Shown one piece after another: positions 38,783 through 48,290 of a DNA stretch of 64,000 nucleotides (positions within the stretch are counted from its first letter, which is position 1; each line of letters opens with the position of its first letter). Source of the stretch: Streptomyces sp. 71268 (lineage in GTDB: Bacteria > Actinomycetota > Actinomycetes > Streptomycetales > Streptomycetaceae); the NCBI RefSeq assembly GCF_029392895.1, contig NZ_CP114200.1, forward strand, positions 6,640,501-6,704,500. The letters are read 5' to 3'. The notes under the pieces were generated by a model, which saw only the letters and a program-made list of their open reading frames with translations, was not told the origin of the DNA and made no database searches. The translations under genes and the position numbers were made by a program.

Positions 38783-40235
38783 CCCCAAGGGCTTTCTGAC
38801 CACGGACCGCGAGGTCGCCGCGACCCGCCCCGTCGGCGAGCGCGTCAGGGACTGGAACGAGGTCTACGTCCCCGGCTCGCTGCTGCCGATCATCAGCAAG
38901 CAGGCGGGCCGCTGCATGGACTGCGGCATCCCGTTCTGCCACAACGGCTGCCCGCTCGGGAACCTCATCCCCGAGTGGAACGACTACGCCTACCGCGAGG
39001 ACTGGAGCGAGGCCAGCGAGCGGCTGCACGCGACGAACAACTTCCCGGAATTCACCGGGCGGCTGTGCCCGGCGCCGTGCGAGGCCGCGTGTGTGCTCGG
39101 CATCAACCAGGCGCCCGTGACCATCAAGAACGTCGAGGTCACCATCATCGACAAGGCGTGGGAGTCCGGCGACGTGACCCCGCAGCCGCCCGAGCGGCTG
39201 TCCGGCAAGACCGTCGCCGTCATCGGCTCGGGCCCGGCCGGCCTGGCCGCCGCCCAGCAGCTCACCCGCGCCGGCCACACCGTCGCCGTCTTCGAGCGGG
39301 CCGACCGCATCGGCGGGCTGCTGCGCTACGGCATCCCCGAGTTCAAGATGGAGAAGCGGCACATCAACCGCCGCATCGAGCAGATGCGCGCGGAGGGCAC
39401 CAAGTTCCGCACCGAGGTGGAGATCGGCCGCGACATCGACGCCGCCGACCTGCGCCGGCGTTACGACGCGGTGGTCATCGCGGCGGGCGCCACCGTCTCC
39501 CGCGACCTGCCGGTGCCAGGACGCGAGCTGAACGGCATCCACGCCGCGATGGAGTACCTGCCGCTGGCCAACAAGGTGCAGGAGGGCGACTTCGTCGCGC
39601 CGCCCATCACCGCCGAGGGCAAGCACGTGGTGGTCATCGGCGGCGGCGACACCGGCGCCGACTGCGTGGGCACCGCCCACCGCCAGGGCGCGGCCTCCGT
39701 CACCCAGCTCGAGATCATGCCCCGGCCGAGCGAGGAGCGCCCGGGCCACCAGCCCTGGCCCACCTTCCCGATGCTCTACAAGGTCACCTCGGCCCACGAG
39801 GAGGGCGGCGAGCGGGTCTACTCCGTCTCCACCACCCACTTCGAGGGCGACGCGGACGGGAACGTGAAGTTCCTGCACCTGGTCGAGGTCGAGTTCAAGG
39901 ACGGCAAGTTCGAGCAGAAGCCGGGCACCGAGCGCAGGATCCCGGCCGAGCTGGTCACCCTCGCGATGGGCTTCACCGGCATCGACCAGAGCAACGGTCT
40001 GGTCGAGCAGTTTGGCCTGGACCTGGACGGACGGGGTAACGTCGCCCGGGACGCGAACTTCGCCACCAACGTGGACGGGGTCTACGTCGCCGGTGACGCG
40101 GGCCGAGGCCAGTCGCTCATCGTCTGGGCCATCGCCGAGGGCCGCTCGGCGGCCCGCGCGGTGGACGCCTACCTGACCGGCGCCAGCGCCCTGCCCGCAC
40201 CGATCCGCCCCACGGACCGGGCCCTGACCGTCTGA
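38775..40235 (+). CDS. gltD: Glutamate synthase, small subunit
   Basis: GltD (486 aa) takes electrons from NADPH via FAD and passes them to GltB. Two N-terminal cysteine clusters bind 4Fe-4S centres ([18 protein letters not shown] and CPAPCEAAC). The FAD site is [15 protein letters not shown], the NADPH site [15 protein letters not shown], and a second FAD contact is [18 protein letters not shown]. It overlaps gltB by 8 nt and is closed by a strong terminator. Confidence 0.97.
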   Translation: MADPKGFLTTDREVAATRPVGERVRDWNEVYVPGSLLPIISKQAGRCMDCGIPFCHNGCPLGNLIPEWNDYAYREDWSEASERLHATNNFPEFTGRLCPAPCEAACVLGINQAPVTIKNVEVTIIDKAWESGDVTPQPPERLSGKTVAVIGSGPAGLAAAQQLTRAGHTVAVFERADRIGGLLRYGIPEFKMEKRHINRRIEQMRAEGTKFRTEVEIGRDIDAADLRRRYDAVVIAAGATVSRDLPVPGRELNGIHAAMEYLPLANKVQEGDFVAPPITAEGKHVVVIGGGDTGADCVGTAHRQGAASVTQLEIMPRPSEERPGHQPWPTFPMLYKVTSAHEEGGERVYSVSTTHFEGDADGNVKFLHLVEVEFKDGKFEQKPGTERRIPAELVTLAMGFTGIDQSNGLVEQFGLDLDGRGNVARDANFATNVDGVYVAGDAGRGQSLIVWAIAEGRSAARAVDAYLTGASALPAPIRPTDRALTV

Positions 40236-40306
40236 CCCACGGCCCGCCCGGCCCCCGCACTACCGGCCTGTGCCGGAGGTGTCCCGTACAGCGCCGTGCG
40301 GAACAC

Positions 40307-40350
40307 GCGGCGCCTGCCCGTCCCCGACCGGATGGCAGGCGCCGCTTTTT
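40307..40350 (+). terminator. Intrinsic terminator after gltD
   Basis: A perfect 12-bp stem (40307-40318 with 40334-40345), 15-nt loop and TTTTT (40346-40350): the most canonical terminator in the window. Confidence 0.92.
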
Positions 40351-40491
40351 CGTCTCCCCAGCGCCGCGCCTACGCCCCGGCTCCGCAGCGCCCTCGCGCG
40401 GGGTGACCGGGCGGCTACGGGTGGCGGTACGGTGGTCGCGTCATTCCGCTGTGGCCGCACATCGCTTGCCGGAGCGAGGAGTTGAGGACGA

Positions 40492-41628
40492 GTGACCGAA
40501 CGGGTTCCGCACACGCGCCCTCCCCGGTTCCACGGGGTGGACCCCCAGGTCGGTCGAGACGTGCCGGCCCCACCCACCGACCTCCGCGCCGAAGACACGA
40601 ACCCCGCCCGGCGCCGCCTCCTCGCCGCCAGCCTGTACTCCGCGACGCTCGCCGTACCGGCGTTCGCCGGTCCCGCCCGAGCCGAGGGGAGCGGGGGAGG
40701 GGCCCGCTCCGCCGGGCGGATCGGGCCGGGCGAGGTGGCCACGGTGCGCACGATGACGGACCGGATCGCGGACATCCTGGACGAGCTGGGCGGCGGCCAC
40801 GCCCGCCCGATGGCGGCGGCCTTCCTGGTCAACACGGTGGCGCCGTACCTGCGGGCCCAGGCCAGCGAACCGGTCCGCGCGGGCATGCTCTCCGCCGCCT
40901 CCGACCTGACCTACCTGACCGGCTGGATGGCGATGTACGAACGCCGGCAGGGCCTCGGCCAGCGGTACTACGTCACGGCTCTGGACCTGGCCCGGGAGGC
41001 CGGCGACCACCTCACCTACTGCCGCACGCTGCGCGGTATGAGCCTCCAGGCGTCCCACCTCGGCCACGGGCGGCGGGCCCGGGACCTGGCAGACGCGGCG
41101 GCCGAGGCCGCGCCACAGGCCGGGCCGCGCCTTGTCGCGTTCCTGCGCGGCCAGCAGGCACACGCCGCCGCCATGGTCGGCGACCGCCGGCGGGCGCGGG
41201 CCCGGCTGCGGGAGGCGGAGTCGGCGCTGTCGCGGGCGGGCTCGCGGCGCGACGCGGTGGGCGGCTACGACCGGGCGGCGTACGAGTTCCACGTCGCCCA
41301 CGTCCTCGCCGAGGGCGGCGACCTGCCGGGTTCCGTCGCCGCGCTCCAGGCTTCCCTGCGCGCCCAGCCGGAGCGGCAGCGGCAGGGCAGGCTGCACGCG
41401 AATGCCGTGCTCGCCAAGCGGCAGTTCGCGCTGGGGCACCTCGACGCGGGCTGTGCCACCTGGTCGGCGTTCCTCGACGACTACCTGACGCTGTCCACGG
41501 CGCGCGGTGACGAGCACTTCGCCACCCTGCGCGGCCAACTGCGCGCCCACTCCCGGGTGCGCGCGGTGCGCCAGTTGGCGGGCCGGGCCCGTGAGGTCGC
41601 GGCGCTCAAGGGGCCGACGGTGCGCTGA
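40492..41628 (+). CDS. TPR-type helical regulator-like protein lacking an HTH domain
   Basis: The 378-aa protein resembles the sensor half of streptomycete XRE/TPR regulators: helical hairpins such as AASDLTYLTGWMAMYERRQGLGQRYY, ALDLAREAGDHLTYCRTLRGMSLQASHLG and LVAFLRGQQAHAAAMVGDRRRARARLREAESAL. The N-terminal XRE helix-turn-helix of these regulators is absent; instead there is a 50-residue tail with RRRLLAASLYSATLAVPAFAGPA, which could pass for a Tat-type signal but more probably corresponds to the RRR-hydrophobic linker of the family. GAGGA precedes the GTG. Confidence 0.65.
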   Translation: MTERVPHTRPPRFHGVDPQVGRDVPAPPTDLRAEDTNPARRRLLAASLYSATLAVPAFAGPARAEGSGGGARSAGRIGPGEVATVRTMTDRIADILDELGGGHARPMAAAFLVNTVAPYLRAQASEPVRAGMLSAASDLTYLTGWMAMYERRQGLGQRYYVTALDLAREAGDHLTYCRTLRGMSLQASHLGHGRRARDLADAAAEAAPQAGPRLVAFLRGQQAHAAAMVGDRRRARARLREAESALSRAGSRRDAVGGYDRAAYEFHVAHVLAEGGDLPGSVAALQASLRAQPERQRQGRLHANAVLAKRQFALGHLDAGCATWSAFLDDYLTLSTARGDEHFATLRGQLRAHSRVRAVRQLAGRAREVAALKGPTVR

Positions 41629-41673
41629 CCCGGCCCCCAGCCCCAGCCGTACGCCGCGGGCGCAGCGTCCGCG

Positions 41674-42267
41674 TCACTCCTGCCCCACGTGCGTGATCCG
41701 GTCGTCCCCGAGCCGCCGCTGCACGTCGCTGAGCAGCAGGCGAAGCAGCTCCGTCAACTCCCGTTGCTGCTCGGCCGTCAGGCCCGTCAGCAGGTCGGCC
41801 TCCCGGGTCAGGGCCTGGTTCACCGTGGACTCGACCAGCGCGTGGCCGGCCTCCGTCAGGGTGACCTGGACCGTGCGGGGGCGGCCGGTGCCGGGGGCGC
41901 GGGTGACCAGGCCGTCGCGTTCGGCCCGGGCCACCCGCTGGGAGACGGCGCCGGCGGTGACCAGGGAGCGTTCGCCGAGTTCGCGGGTGCTCAGGGTGTA
42001 CGGCGGGCCCTGGCGGCGCAGCACGCTCAGCAGGTCCAGCGTCGCGGCGTCGATCCCGGCCCGGGCCAGGACCCGTCGGCGGTCGTCGCCGAGCAGCTTC
42101 GCCAGCCGCCAGATCGGAGTGACGATCCCGATCGAGGAGACGGGTGTGCCGGGCCGCTCGCGCTCCCAGGCGGCGGCGATGGCGGCGACCGGGTCGGCGG
42201 GGGCCGCCTCCGGCGCAGGTTCCGCGGGGCGGGCGGAACGGTCCGGTGGCTGGTCGGCCGCGGTCAT
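41674..42267 (-). CDS. MarR-family transcriptional regulator
   Basis: A 197-aa winged-helix protein. Residues 60-190 match MarR: LARAGIDAATLDLLSVLRRQGP, STRELGERSLVTAGAVSQRVARAERDGLVTR (recognition helix) and the wing GTGRPRTVQVTLTEAG. A 40-residue Pro/Ala-rich N-terminal arm is extra. GGAGGA precedes the ATG. It is divergent from an SDR gene with palindromic sites between them, suggesting it represses both. Confidence 0.9.
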   Translation of the reverse strand: MTAADQPPDRSARPAEPAPEAAPADPVAAIAAAWERERPGTPVSSIGIVTPIWRLAKLLGDDRRRVLARAGIDAATLDLLSVLRRQGPPYTLSTRELGERSLVTAGAVSQRVARAERDGLVTRAPGTGRPRTVQVTLTEAGHALVESTVNQALTREADLLTGLTAEQQRELTELLRLLLSDVQRRLGDDRITHVGQE

Positions 42268-42289
42268 GGTTGTCCTCCGGCTCCGATTG

Positions 42290-42328
42290 CGTTTAGATCT
42301 AAACGTAGTCTGCGTTTAGAGCTTAACG
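42290..42328. promoter_or_regulatory. Probable MarR operators
   Basis: CGTTTAGATCTAAACG (42290-42305) is a perfect 16-bp palindrome. CGTTTAGAGCTTAACG (42313-42328), 23 bp further, is a degenerate copy. Both lie in the 82-nt region between the divergent marR-type and SDR genes. Confidence 0.75.
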
Positions 42329-42349
42329 AAAGCTTGTGGAGGTCACTCT

Positions 42350-43090
42350 ATGCCCCGCACCATCCTGGTCACCGGCGCCGGCACGGGCATCGGCCGGGCC
42401 GTCGCCCGGCACTTCGCCGCCGCGGGCGACGCCGTCTTCCTCACCGGCCGTCGGCGCGACCCGCTGGCCGCCACCGCCGACGAGGTCGGTGGCACCCCGC
42501 TGGTGTGCGACCACACCGACCCGACGCGGGTGGCGGCGCTGCTCGACGCGTTGCCGGACCGCCTCGACGTGTTGGTCAACAACGCGGGCGGGAACACCGA
42601 CTTCGGCGCCGGTGGGGAGTCCGACGGCGCCGACCCGGCCGCATCGCTGCACGCCTTCGCCACCCGCTTCCGGGCCAACCTCGACGCCAACCTGGTCAGC
42701 GCCGCGCTGACCACCCACGCCGTCTCCGACCGGCTGGCCGGCGGCGGGGCCGTGGTGCACATCGGGTCCATCGCGGCCGACCAGGGCGCCGGCTCGTACG
42801 GCGCGGCCAAGGCCGGCCTGGCCGCCTGGAACCTCGACCTCGCGGCGGAGCTGGGCGCCCGGGACATCACGGCCAACGTCGTCTCGCCCGGCTATGTCGC
42901 CGAGACCGAGTTCTTCGGCGACGTGCTGACCGCCGAGCGTCGGGCCCAGCTCGTGGCCGCCACCGCCGTGGGGCGCGCCGGGGTGCCGGACGACGTGGCG
43001 GGCGCGGTGGCCTATCTGTGCTCGCCGGCCGCGCGGCACGTCACGGGCCAGGTCCTGAACGTCAACGGCGGGGCGCGGATGACGCGTTGA
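42350..43090 (+). CDS. Short-chain dehydrogenase/reductase
   Basis: A 246-aa classical SDR with the TGAGTGIGRAVA cofactor loop (residues 7-18), NNAGG at 77-81, a Ser in VHIGSIAAD, and the catalytic YGAAK (Tyr/Lys). The C-terminal VTGQVLNVNGGARMTR is typical of the FabG-like group. The substrate is unknown. TGGAGG precedes the ATG. Regulation by the divergent MarR protein is likely from the shared operators. Confidence 0.9.
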   Translation: MPRTILVTGAGTGIGRAVARHFAAAGDAVFLTGRRRDPLAATADEVGGTPLVCDHTDPTRVAALLDALPDRLDVLVNNAGGNTDFGAGGESDGADPAASLHAFATRFRANLDANLVSAALTTHAVSDRLAGGGAVVHIGSIAADQGAGSYGAAKAGLAAWNLDLAAELGARDITANVVSPGYVAETEFFGDVLTAERRAQLVAATAVGRAGVPDDVAGAVAYLCSPAARHVTGQVLNVNGGARMTR

Positions 43091-43131
43091 GGCCCCGCGC
43101 GGGGTCGCCCGGCCGGTAGGACGCCGGCCGT

Positions 43132-43190
43132 CGACGGCGCGCGACGCTCGCCCCACCCGGGGCCGGCGTCGCGCGCCGTCGGCGTTTCTT
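43132..43190 (+). terminator. Terminator after the SDR gene
   Basis: A perfect 15-bp stem (43132-43146 with 43167-43181), extendable by G-T pairing, encloses a 20-nt loop and is followed by TTTCTT. Confidence 0.7.
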
Positions 43191-43238
43191 GACAGGGTGC
43201 CGTTCGCACTCCACCATCATTCCACTAACTCATTAGTG
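43189..43238 (+). promoter_or_regulatory. Promoter and operator of the GntR/ABC cassette
   Basis: A consensus -35 TTGACA (43189-43194) is followed by CATCAT (43215-43220) as a distant -10. An inverted repeat CACTAA-CTCA-TTAGTG (43223-43238) lies over the expected start point, a few nt before the GntR start, suiting autoregulation. Confidence 0.5.
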
Positions 43239-43252
43239 AAAGGGTGATGCGG

Positions 43253-43654
43253 GTGATCGAGTACCGCATCGACCGGCGCGCCGGCGTCGCCACGTATCTG
43301 CAGATCGTCCAGCAGACGAAGCAGGCGCTGCGCCTTGGTCTGTTGCAGCCGGGGGACCGGCTGCCCACGGCCAAGGAGGTCGTCGCGGCCACCGCGATCA
43401 ATCCGAACACCGTCCTCAAGGCGTACCGCGAGCTGGAGCGCGAGGGCCTGGTCGAACCCCGGCCGGGCCTCGGCACCTTCGTACGGCGCTCCCTCGCGCG
43501 GCCGGAGGCCGCCGCCGGGTCGCCGTTGCGCGCGGAGTTGGTGGCGTGGATGGACCGGGCGCGCGAGGCCGGGCTCGACCGGGAGGACGTGGCGGCGCTG
43601 TTCGCCTCGGTCCTCGACGAGTGCCTCGGCGACGCACCGCCGACGCCGAACTGA
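43253..43654 (+). CDS. YtrA-type GntR transcriptional regulator
   Basis: The 133-aa protein has the GntR winged HTH: VATYLQIVQQTKQALRLGLLQPGDRLPTAKEVVAATAINPNTVLKAYRELEREGLVEPRPGLGTFV, with only a 50-residue helical tail instead of a large ligand domain. This short form beside ABC genes is the YtrA subfamily, which controls its own transporter operon. GTG 43253 is chosen since GAAAGG is 9 nt upstream and the family starts at MIEYRIDRR; GTG 43244 and ATG 43247 are alternatives. Confidence 0.88.
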   Translation: MIEYRIDRRAGVATYLQIVQQTKQALRLGLLQPGDRLPTAKEVVAATAINPNTVLKAYRELEREGLVEPRPGLGTFVRRSLARPEAAAGSPLRAELVAWMDRAREAGLDREDVAALFASVLDECLGDAPPTPN

Positions 43655-43688
43655 CCAGGGGAACCGAGATGACAAGTGGGGGAAACGG

Positions 43689-44654
43689 GTGACCAGCGAG
43701 TACGCGGGGGACCCGGGGGCGGCCGTCGTGGCGCGCGGACTGGGCAAGAGGTACCGGCAGAACTGGGCGTTGCGCGAGGTCACGCTGCGGCTCCCCGCCG
43801 GACGGGTCTGCGCCGTGATCGGCCCGAACGGCTCGGGCAAGAGCACGCTGCTGGCCCTGGCCGCCGGGCTGCTGACGCCGACGACGGGCAGTCTGCGGCT
43901 GTTCGGCGAGGCGCCATCGGCGCCCGCCACCCGGCGCCGGATGGCCTATGTGGCACAGGACAAGCCGCTGTTTCCACGGCTGACCGTCGCGGAGACGCTG
44001 CGGCTGGGCCGCGAGCTGAACCCCGGCTGGGACCAGGCCGTGGCGGAGCGGACCTTACGGGACGTCGACATACCCCTGACGGCGCGGGTCTCGACCCTCT
44101 CCGGTGGCCAACGCACCTGTGTCGCGCTGGCGCTGGCGCTCGGCAAGCGCGCCGACCTGTTGCTGCTGGACGAGCCGATGGCCGACCAGGACCCGCTGCG
44201 GCGCACCCGCATGATGGGAGCCCTGATGGCCGAGGCCGCCGAACACGGCACCACCGTGGTGATCGCCACGCACGTACTCGCCGAGTTGGACGGCGTCAGC
44301 GACCACCTCTGGTTGTTCGGCGCGGGCCGGCTCCGGCTCGCGGGCGACACGGAGGCCGTCCAGTCCGCGCACGCCCTGGTCACCGGGGCCCGCCGGGACG
44401 GCGAACGGGCCGGAGACCGGGCGAGCGGTCCCGGGCTGCCGCCCGAACTCGCCGCCCACACCGTGGTCGAGGCCCGCGCCACGGGCCGGCAACTCACCGC
44501 GCTGGTACGGCCCGGCGGCACCGAACTGGAGGGCGAGTGGATCACTCGTGAGCCCTCCGTCGAGGAGATCCTGCTCGGCTACCTCCGTAACCCCACCGCC
44601 GCGCCGCTGCTGCTCGACGGCGGCCCCGCCGATGCCCCGGAGGTCGCCGCGTGA
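43689..44654 (+). CDS. ABC transporter ATP-binding protein
   Basis: The 321-aa protein contains Walker A GPNGSGKST (residues 46-54), Q-loop YVAQDKPLF, signature LSGGQRT, Walker B LLLLDEPMADQDP and switch IATHV. The Asp-Gln-Asp after the Walker B Glu (MADQDP) departs from the usual TxGLDP but keeps the catalytic Glu. A long C-terminal extension follows. The GTG start lies 34 nt after the GntR stop, and its stop overlaps the permease start by 4 nt. Confidence 0.92.
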   Translation: MTSEYAGDPGAAVVARGLGKRYRQNWALREVTLRLPAGRVCAVIGPNGSGKSTLLALAAGLLTPTTGSLRLFGEAPSAPATRRRMAYVAQDKPLFPRLTVAETLRLGRELNPGWDQAVAERTLRDVDIPLTARVSTLSGGQRTCVALALALGKRADLLLLDEPMADQDPLRRTRMMGALMAEAAEHGTTVVIATHVLAELDGVSDHLWLFGAGRLRLAGDTEAVQSAHALVTGARRDGERAGDRASGPGLPPELAAHTVVEARATGRQLTALVRPGGTELEGEWITREPSVEEILLGYLRNPTAAPLLLDGGPADAPEVAA

Positions 44655-45637
44655 AGGGCCTGACCTGGGTGGTCTGGCGGCAGCACCGGGCCATGGTCTG
44701 GACGGTGCTGGCACTGACCGCGGCGGCCGCCGCCTGCTTCGGCTACTGGTTCCACGACCAGTGGGCCTTCCAGCACGACCACGGCATCGCGGGTTGTGAC
44801 GTCATGCTGCCCACCTGCCAGGGCGTGCCGACGTCCGAGTGGGAGGCCGTGCCGCACCACGTCACCGTCAAGTTCGAGAACGCCTACCGCGAGACGTTGG
44901 TCAACGCGGGCCAGGCGCTCCGTTGCCTCCCGCTGCTGGTCGCCGCGTTCATCGGTGCCCCGCTGTTCGCACGGGACTTCGAGAACGGGGCGTACCGGGT
45001 GGCCATCACCCAGTCGATCAGCCCGCGCCGCTGGCTCGCCGCGAAGCTCGCCCACGCCGTTACGCTCACGCTGCTCGCCACCACCGTCCTGACCGCGCTC
45101 TACGGCTGGTGGTGGCACTCGACCTGGCGCGACTTCGGCACCCTGGTGTGGGACACGCCCGTCCCCATGCTGACCGCGGGGCCGGCCGCGGTGGCGGTCG
45201 CGGTCCTGGCCGCCGTGCTCGGCGCGACCATCGGACTGCTCGTGCGTCGGACGGTGCCCGCCATGGCCATCTCCCTCGCCGTGTGTGGCGGACTGATGTA
45301 CCGCGCGCGGGAGCTGGACTTCCTTCACCGCCTGCTGCCCCTCAGCTCGAACCGGGCGGCCCTTGGCTCTGACTCCGACGTGTCCCGCTACTCGCGTGCC
45401 GACAACTGGTGGTATGAGACGTCCTCGGGCGAGAAGTTGGACCTCAGCACCTGCGTGGGCGTGGACTCGGAGTTCACGCGCTGCCTGAACCGGCATGACG
45501 TGGTCGCCGTGCTCACGGAATACCACCCCCCGAGCGCCTACTGGTCCATCCAGTGGATCGTGGCCGGCATCTGCCTGACCGTCGCCGCCGCCCTCGTCGC
45601 CGGCTGCCTGTGGTGGGTCGGTCGCCGGACGGCCTGA
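44651..45637 (+). CDS. ABC transporter permease of the GntR/ABC cassette
   Basis: A 328-aa membrane protein with six predicted helices (for example AMVWTVLALTAAAAACFGYWF, ALRCLPLLVAAFIGAPLFA, VTLTLLATTVLTALYGWWW, AVAVAVLAAVLGATIGLLV, WSIQWIVAGICLTVAAALVAGCLWW). The DFENGAYRVAITQSISPRRWLAAKLA segment is the coupling-type motif of ABC-2 permeases. An extracytoplasmic loop near residues 220-285 contains a Cys pair. It is translationally coupled to the ATPase. YtrA-regulated relatives often respond to cell-wall-active compounds; that is inference here. Confidence 0.85.
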   Translation: MKGLTWVVWRQHRAMVWTVLALTAAAAACFGYWFHDQWAFQHDHGIAGCDVMLPTCQGVPTSEWEAVPHHVTVKFENAYRETLVNAGQALRCLPLLVAAFIGAPLFARDFENGAYRVAITQSISPRRWLAAKLAHAVTLTLLATTVLTALYGWWWHSTWRDFGTLVWDTPVPMLTAGPAAVAVAVLAAVLGATIGLLVRRTVPAMAISLAVCGGLMYRARELDFLHRLLPLSSNRAALGSDSDVSRYSRADNWWYETSSGEKLDLSTCVGVDSEFTRCLNRHDVVAVLTEYHPPSAYWSIQWIVAGICLTVAAALVAGCLWWVGRRTA

Positions 45638-45683
45638 CCGTCGACGTCCCGTGGCCCCTTCGACAACGGAGTTCCGCCGACCC

Positions 45684-47258
45684 ATGGCCCTGCCCCCGCC
45701 GCGCGCCCGCGCCGCTGACGCCACCACTTCGACGAACCCAGCGGCCGAGCCCGCCAAGCCGCGCACCACCACCCGCACCACCCGCACCGCCCGCCCCTTC
45801 GCCTGGCGGGCGCGGGTACGACTACCGCGCCGGGCGCGCCCGTACGCGCTCGTCCTCCTGCCGGCCGTGCTCACGCTCGCCACCGGGTTATGGGGCCTCG
45901 AACGCGAGCACAGCATGTGGCGCGACGAGTCCACCACGTACCAGGTGGCGCACCGCGACCTCGGCGAGATCGTGCGGATGCTCGGCACCGTCGACGTCGT
46001 GCACGGCCTCTACTACCTGCTCATGTACGCCGTGTTCGACTGCTGGGACGGCGGCCTGTGGGCGCTGCGGCTGCCGTCGGTCCTCGCGATGGCCGGCGCC
46101 GCCGCCGGTGTGGCCCTCATCGGCCGCCGACTGGCCGGCCCCCGCGCCGGGTTGGCGGCCGGGCTGGTCTTCGCGCTGCTGCCGCCGGTGCAGCGGTACG
46201 CGCAGGAGGGCCGCTCCTACGCGCTGGTCTGCGCCTGCGTGGTGTGGGGCACGTACCTGCTGTTGCGGGCCGTCGCCGGGCGCACCCGGCGGGCGTGGTG
46301 GGGGTACGCGGCGTCGATGGCGCTGGCCTGTCTGCTGCACGAGTTCGCGGTGCTCGCGCTCCTCGCGCACGGCCTCACGCTCCGCTGCGCGCGGGTGCGC
46401 GGCGACGCGTTCTGGTCCTGGGCGCGGGCCGCCGCGAGCGCCGCCGTGCCGCTCGCGCCGCTGGTCGTGGTCAGCCAGCAGCAGGCGCAGCAGGTCGCGT
46501 GGATCTCCGCGCCGGGCGTCGGGCAGGTCGCCACCTTCCTCGGGCTCGCGTTCACCGCCGTCGCGCTGGCCCGGGTGGTCCGGACGGCCGGGGAACGGCG
46601 CGGGCGGATCGGGCTGCCGGCGCTGGCGCTGCCGCTGTTCCTCGTGCCTACGGCGCTGCTGATGGCCGCCTCGGCCCTGCACCCGATCTACGTCGACCGG
46701 TACGTGCTCTACGGCTGGCTCGGGTTCGCCCTGCTGCTCGGCGCCGCGCTCGACCGGGCGCTCCGCGCCGCCCGAGCCCGTGGCCCGGCCACCGTCGGCC
46801 TGCTGTGCGGCGTGGTCGCGGCGCTGCTCGTCGCGCAGGTGCCGTACGCGCTGACGCTGCGTACGCCGGACAGTCGGCTCGACGACACGGTGGCCGCCGC
46901 CCGCGCCGTCGGTGAACTGTCCGAACCAGGGGACGGGCTGCTCTTCCTGCCGTTCCACCGCCGCGAGCCGTTGATGTCCGCCCCGGACGAGTTCCACGGG
47001 TTGCGTGACCTGGCACAGGCCCAGGACGCGTTCTCCTCGGGCACGCTGTGGGGCACGGAGTTGCCGCCGGCGACCATCCGGGCGCGCATGCTGCGCGCGC
47101 ACCGCGTCACCGTCATCACCGACCCGCGCCCCTCCGCCCGCCCCAGCCCGCAGGAGGCGGTCGAACGCGCGGTGCTGCGGGACCACTTCACGGTCTGCGA
47201 GCGGCGCCCGGTGCGGGGCATGCGCGTGGTGCGCTACGCCCGGCCGGGCACCTGCTGA
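45684..47258 (+). CDS. GT-C fold glycosyltransferase (ArnT/PMT/GT39-like)
   Basis: The 524-aa protein is a polytopic glycosyltransferase using a lipid-linked sugar. The first extracytoplasmic loop has REHSMWRDESTTYQVA, with the catalytic-type acidic residue after the first helix, and WALRLPSVLAMAGAAAGVALIGRRLAGPRAGL and LPPVQRYAQEGRSYAL are typical GT-C segments. About ten further helices follow, then a soluble C-terminal domain. Substrate and acceptor are unknown. ATG 45684 was chosen over GTG 45651. Confidence 0.8.
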   Translation: MALPPPRARAADATTSTNPAAEPAKPRTTTRTTRTARPFAWRARVRLPRRARPYALVLLPAVLTLATGLWGLEREHSMWRDESTTYQVAHRDLGEIVRMLGTVDVVHGLYYLLMYAVFDCWDGGLWALRLPSVLAMAGAAAGVALIGRRLAGPRAGLAAGLVFALLPPVQRYAQEGRSYALVCACVVWGTYLLLRAVAGRTRRAWWGYAASMALACLLHEFAVLALLAHGLTLRCARVRGDAFWSWARAAASAAVPLAPLVVVSQQQAQQVAWISAPGVGQVATFLGLAFTAVALARVVRTAGERRGRIGLPALALPLFLVPTALLMAASALHPIYVDRYVLYGWLGFALLLGAALDRALRAARARGPATVGLLCGVVAALLVAQVPYALTLRTPDSRLDDTVAAARAVGELSEPGDGLLFLPFHRREPLMSAPDEFHGLRDLAQAQDAFSSGTLWGTELPPATIRARMLRAHRVTVITDPRPSARPSPQEAVERAVLRDHFTVCERRPVRGMRVVRYARPGTC

Positions 47259-47524
47259 AACCCCATCGACCAACGCGGCGACGGCGCGGGCCGCACCGCG
47301 TCCCGGATCGTAGACAGTCGAGGCGGGGGGCCTGTCGCGTGACGGTAGGTTGAAGCGGCTACGGTTCCGCGGACGACCGCCGGCCGTGCCGGTCCCCGTC
47401 GCGCCAGGCCATCGGCCGAGCGGAGGGGCGGCGCGGCCCGGGGGTCGACGCATCCGGAGCGGACGAGACCGACGGGGGTGTGGGATGCGACATCACCGTG
47501 CGTACGGACGGGAGAGGCACCATC

Positions 47525-48250
47525 ATGCGGCTGCACACGCGGGAGTGGGGCGCGGGGGATCGGATCGCGCTGCTCATCCACGGGATCATGTCGGACCACC
47601 GCACCTGGCGGCGGGTCGGCCCGGCGCTGGCCGAGAACGGGTACCGGGTCGTCGCGGTCGACCTGCGCGGGCACGGGGCGAGCGAGCGCGCCGCCGAGTA
47701 CAGCATTCCGCTGTTCGCCGCCGACCTGGAGGAGAACCTGCCGGTCGGCGCCGACCTGGCCATCGGGCACTCGCTCGGCGGCCTCTCGCTCTCCTTCGCG
47801 GTGGAGCACCTGCGCCCCAAGCGGGCCGTCTACAGCGACCCGGCCTGGGCCCTTGAGACCGGTGAGCGCCCCACCGACCCGGACACGCTACGGGCCCTGC
47901 GCAAGGCCACCCGCAGCATGATCGCCAACTTCAACCCGCACTGGGACGAGGGCGACGTGGACGCCGAACTCGCCGGCATCGCGGCCTGGGACCCGGCGAC
48001 GGCGGACGCGGTGGGCGGCGAGTACGCCATCGACTACATACCCGAGCGGCCCGTCGTGCCCTCCCTGGTGCAGGCCGCCGACCCGAGCTACGTCGTCTCC
48101 GAGGCGCACAAGGAGCAGCTCCGCGCGGCCGGATTCACCGTGCACACCGTCAAGAACACGGGCCACTCGATCCACCGCGACGACCTGGACGGCTTCATGC
48201 GCTCCGTCCTCGGCTGGGTGCGCGGGGAGGAGCCGGTCGGGCTCGTGTGA
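47525..48250 (+). CDS. Alpha/beta hydrolase
   Basis: A 241-aa alpha/beta-hydrolase with oxyanion motif LLIHGIMSDHRTW, VVAVDLRGHGASE, nucleophile Ser83 in IGHSLGGL, and late NTGHSIHRDDLDGF bearing the catalytic His. The acidic residue is probably in the VQAADPSYVV segment. GGGAGAGG precedes ATG 47525 by about 8 nt. The substrate cannot be inferred. Confidence 0.88.
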   Translation: MRLHTREWGAGDRIALLIHGIMSDHRTWRRVGPALAENGYRVVAVDLRGHGASERAAEYSIPLFAADLEENLPVGADLAIGHSLGGLSLSFAVEHLRPKRAVYSDPAWALETGERPTDPDTLRALRKATRSMIANFNPHWDEGDVDAELAGIAAWDPATADAVGGEYAIDYIPERPVVPSLVQAADPSYVVSEAHKEQLRAAGFTVHTVKNTGHSIHRDDLDGFMRSVLGWVRGEEPVGLV

Positions 48251-48290
48251 GCCGGCCCCGCCGCGGGCGGCCGGTCGCGGGCAGCGCCCC

